A stretch of DNA of 5,740 bases from contig PMLH01000583.1 of the NCBI GenBank assembly GCA_003159055.1, positions 1-5,740 on the forward strand, in the 5' to 3' direction. Below the pieces are notes generated by a model. That model saw nothing but the letters and a program-made list of their open reading frames with translations. It was not told the DNA's origin and did no database searches. This DNA is from Myxococcales bacterium (GTDB taxonomy: Bacteria; Myxococcota; Polyangia; Fen-1088). The translations under genes were made by a program, and so were the position numbers. The number at the start of each line of letters is the position of its first letter. Positions within the stretch are counted from its first letter, which is position 1. Shown here piece by piece: positions 5,345 to 5,740 of the stretch.

Positions 5345-5359
5345 CAGATTCGCTATACT
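5329..5359 (+). promoter_or_regulatory. Candidate promoter of the lipoprotein gene
   Basis: TATACT (5354-5359) matches the sigma-70 -10 consensus at five of six positions. TTGCTC (5329-5334) is a modest -35 at a somewhat long 19-bp spacing. Transcription would begin near 5366, giving a leader of about 60 bases. The inverted repeat at 5311-5344 overlaps it. Confidence 0.45.
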
Positions 5360-5409
5360 ACGTAACAGACAGCCACGCCCAAGTTTGCCCAGGCGTCCGT
5401 TCTCCCAGC

Positions 5410-5424
5410 AAGGTGAGGTACCTC
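5410..5424 (+). promoter_or_regulatory. Ribosome binding site of the lipoprotein gene, inside a palindrome
   Basis: AAGGTGAGG places GAGG nine bases before the ATG at 5428 and supports that start. The GAGG is one half of the perfect 10-bp palindrome GAGGTACCTC (5415-5424). It cannot form an intramolecular hairpin without a loop, but could pair between transcripts or be a protein site. Confidence 0.55.
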
Positions 5425-5427
5425 GAC

Positions 5428-5740
5428 ATGAGAAGAGTAACAACATTCCGCTCGTCGGGCGGCAACGCAACGAGAATCTGCTTCGCCCTGCTCGGTCTTG
5501 CATTGGCAGCTGTCGGCGGTTGCAGCAGTGCCCAGATCATCGGTCCGGACAACCAAGGCGGTGCGAGCGGATCGGCTGGCGGTGGAGGCGGAAAGGCTGG
5601 CAATGGCCCAGCGGGGGCGAGTGGTGCCGGTGGTGGCTTCGTGCTCACGACGCCGGATGCGGCCTTGGATCGTCCCGGCGGCGGCACCTGCGGCGACGGC
5701 ATCATCGAGCGCAACGAGGGCTGCGACGACGGCAACACGG
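5428..5740 (+). CDS. Myxobacterial-type surface lipoprotein with cysteine-rich repeat, N-terminal part
   Basis: Probable exported lipoprotein; 104 codons are visible and the frame is open at the right edge. Residues 1-31 form a signal peptide with an arginine-containing start (MRRVTTFR), a hydrophobic core (LLGLALAAV) and a lipobox ending VGGC, so Cys32 should be lipidated. Ser-Ser after the cysteine lacks an inner-membrane retention aspartate and fits outer-membrane sorting. Residues 43-70 are a low-complexity Gly/Ala/Ser linker, followed by CGDGIIERNEGCDDGNT (88-104), the opening of a Myxococcus cysteine-rich repeat in which CGDG and CDDGN are conserved. Such repeats are often tandem in long secreted proteins, so much of the gene may be outside. 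The ATG at 5428 has a good ribosome site and gives a proper signal peptide. Function is unknown; the family name describes structure only. Confidence 0.82.
   Translation, partial: MRRVTTFRSSGGNATRICFALLGLALAAVGGCSSAQIIGPDNQGGASGSAGGGGGKAGNGPAGASGAGGGFVLTTPDAALDRPGGGTCGDGIIERNEGCDDGNT

Larger units (their letters stand above)
5111..5427. other. Intergenic region between phosphoesterase and lipoprotein genes
   Basis: These 317 bases separate two divergent genes. I find no convincing coding region. The right half holds a candidate promoter, a perfect 8-bp inverted repeat overlapping it and the ribosome site for the lipoprotein. The motif CTGTCG recurs at 5256-5261 and 5312-5317, and inverted at 5338-5343. 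Nothing distinctive was recognised for the phosphoesterase promoter in the left half. Confidence 0.6.

Noticed and set aside
3560..5365. Long plus-strand open frame of about 600 codons
   Set aside because: It lies opposite the methyltransferase and phosphoesterase genes, both with complete motifs. Its own translation is low-complexity with no recognisable domain. High G+C removes stops from the opposite strand.

Overview
The window is about 62% G+C by eye and looks chromosomal. It probably comes from a Myxococcota-type bacterium (former Deltaproteobacteria). The best clue is the last gene: a lipoprotein with a glycine-rich linker leading into a CGDGIIERNEGCDDGN-type cysteine motif, which is typical of myxobacterial surface proteins. 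A vitamin B12-dependent (class II) ribonucleotide reductase and a Gram-negative FtsEX/EnvC-type cell-division module are consistent with this. The lineage is an inference.

Layout: (1) 841 to the left edge, minus strand: the N-terminal 280 residues of NrdJ, with a strong ribosome binding site. (2) 842-1197: a divergent control region. It holds two NrdR boxes 32 bp apart on centre, a TTGACA -35 for nrdJ, three DnaA-box-like 9-mers and a hairpin just ahead of ftsE. (3) 1198-3708, plus strand: a tightly overlapped three-gene operon of an FtsE-like ATPase (GTG start), FtsX (TTG start, 4-bp overlap) and a secreted coiled-coil/degenerate LytM protein of EnvC type (ATG start, 8-bp overlap). (4) 3698-5110, minus strand: a SAM-dependent methyltransferase whose end overlaps the EnvC-like gene by 11 bp tail to tail, preceded by a YfcE/MJ0936-type metallophosphoesterase. 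(5) 5111-5427: an intergenic region with a candidate promoter overlapped by a perfect 8-bp inverted repeat. (6) 5428 to the right edge, plus strand: the lipoprotein.

How the genes work together: in the known FtsEX pathway the cytoplasmic ATPase drives the four-helix FtsX, whose periplasmic loop switches on a degenerate LytM protein that activates cell-wall amidases at the septum. All three parts are adjacent here. The striking departure is in the ATPase. Walker A, signature and Walker B are kept, but the Q-loop glutamine is Pro85, the switch histidine is Ala194 and the A-loop aromatic appears to be lost. It may bind ATP but hydrolyse it poorly or not at all. Beside it, nrdJ has an NrdR operator and possible DnaA sites, so dNTP synthesis and septation genes share one divergent control region.

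I see no mobile element, CRISPR array, tRNA or rRNA. The best candidates for something not yet described are the degenerate FtsE within an otherwise complete FtsEX-EnvC operon, and the symmetric NrdR/DnaA-like control region.
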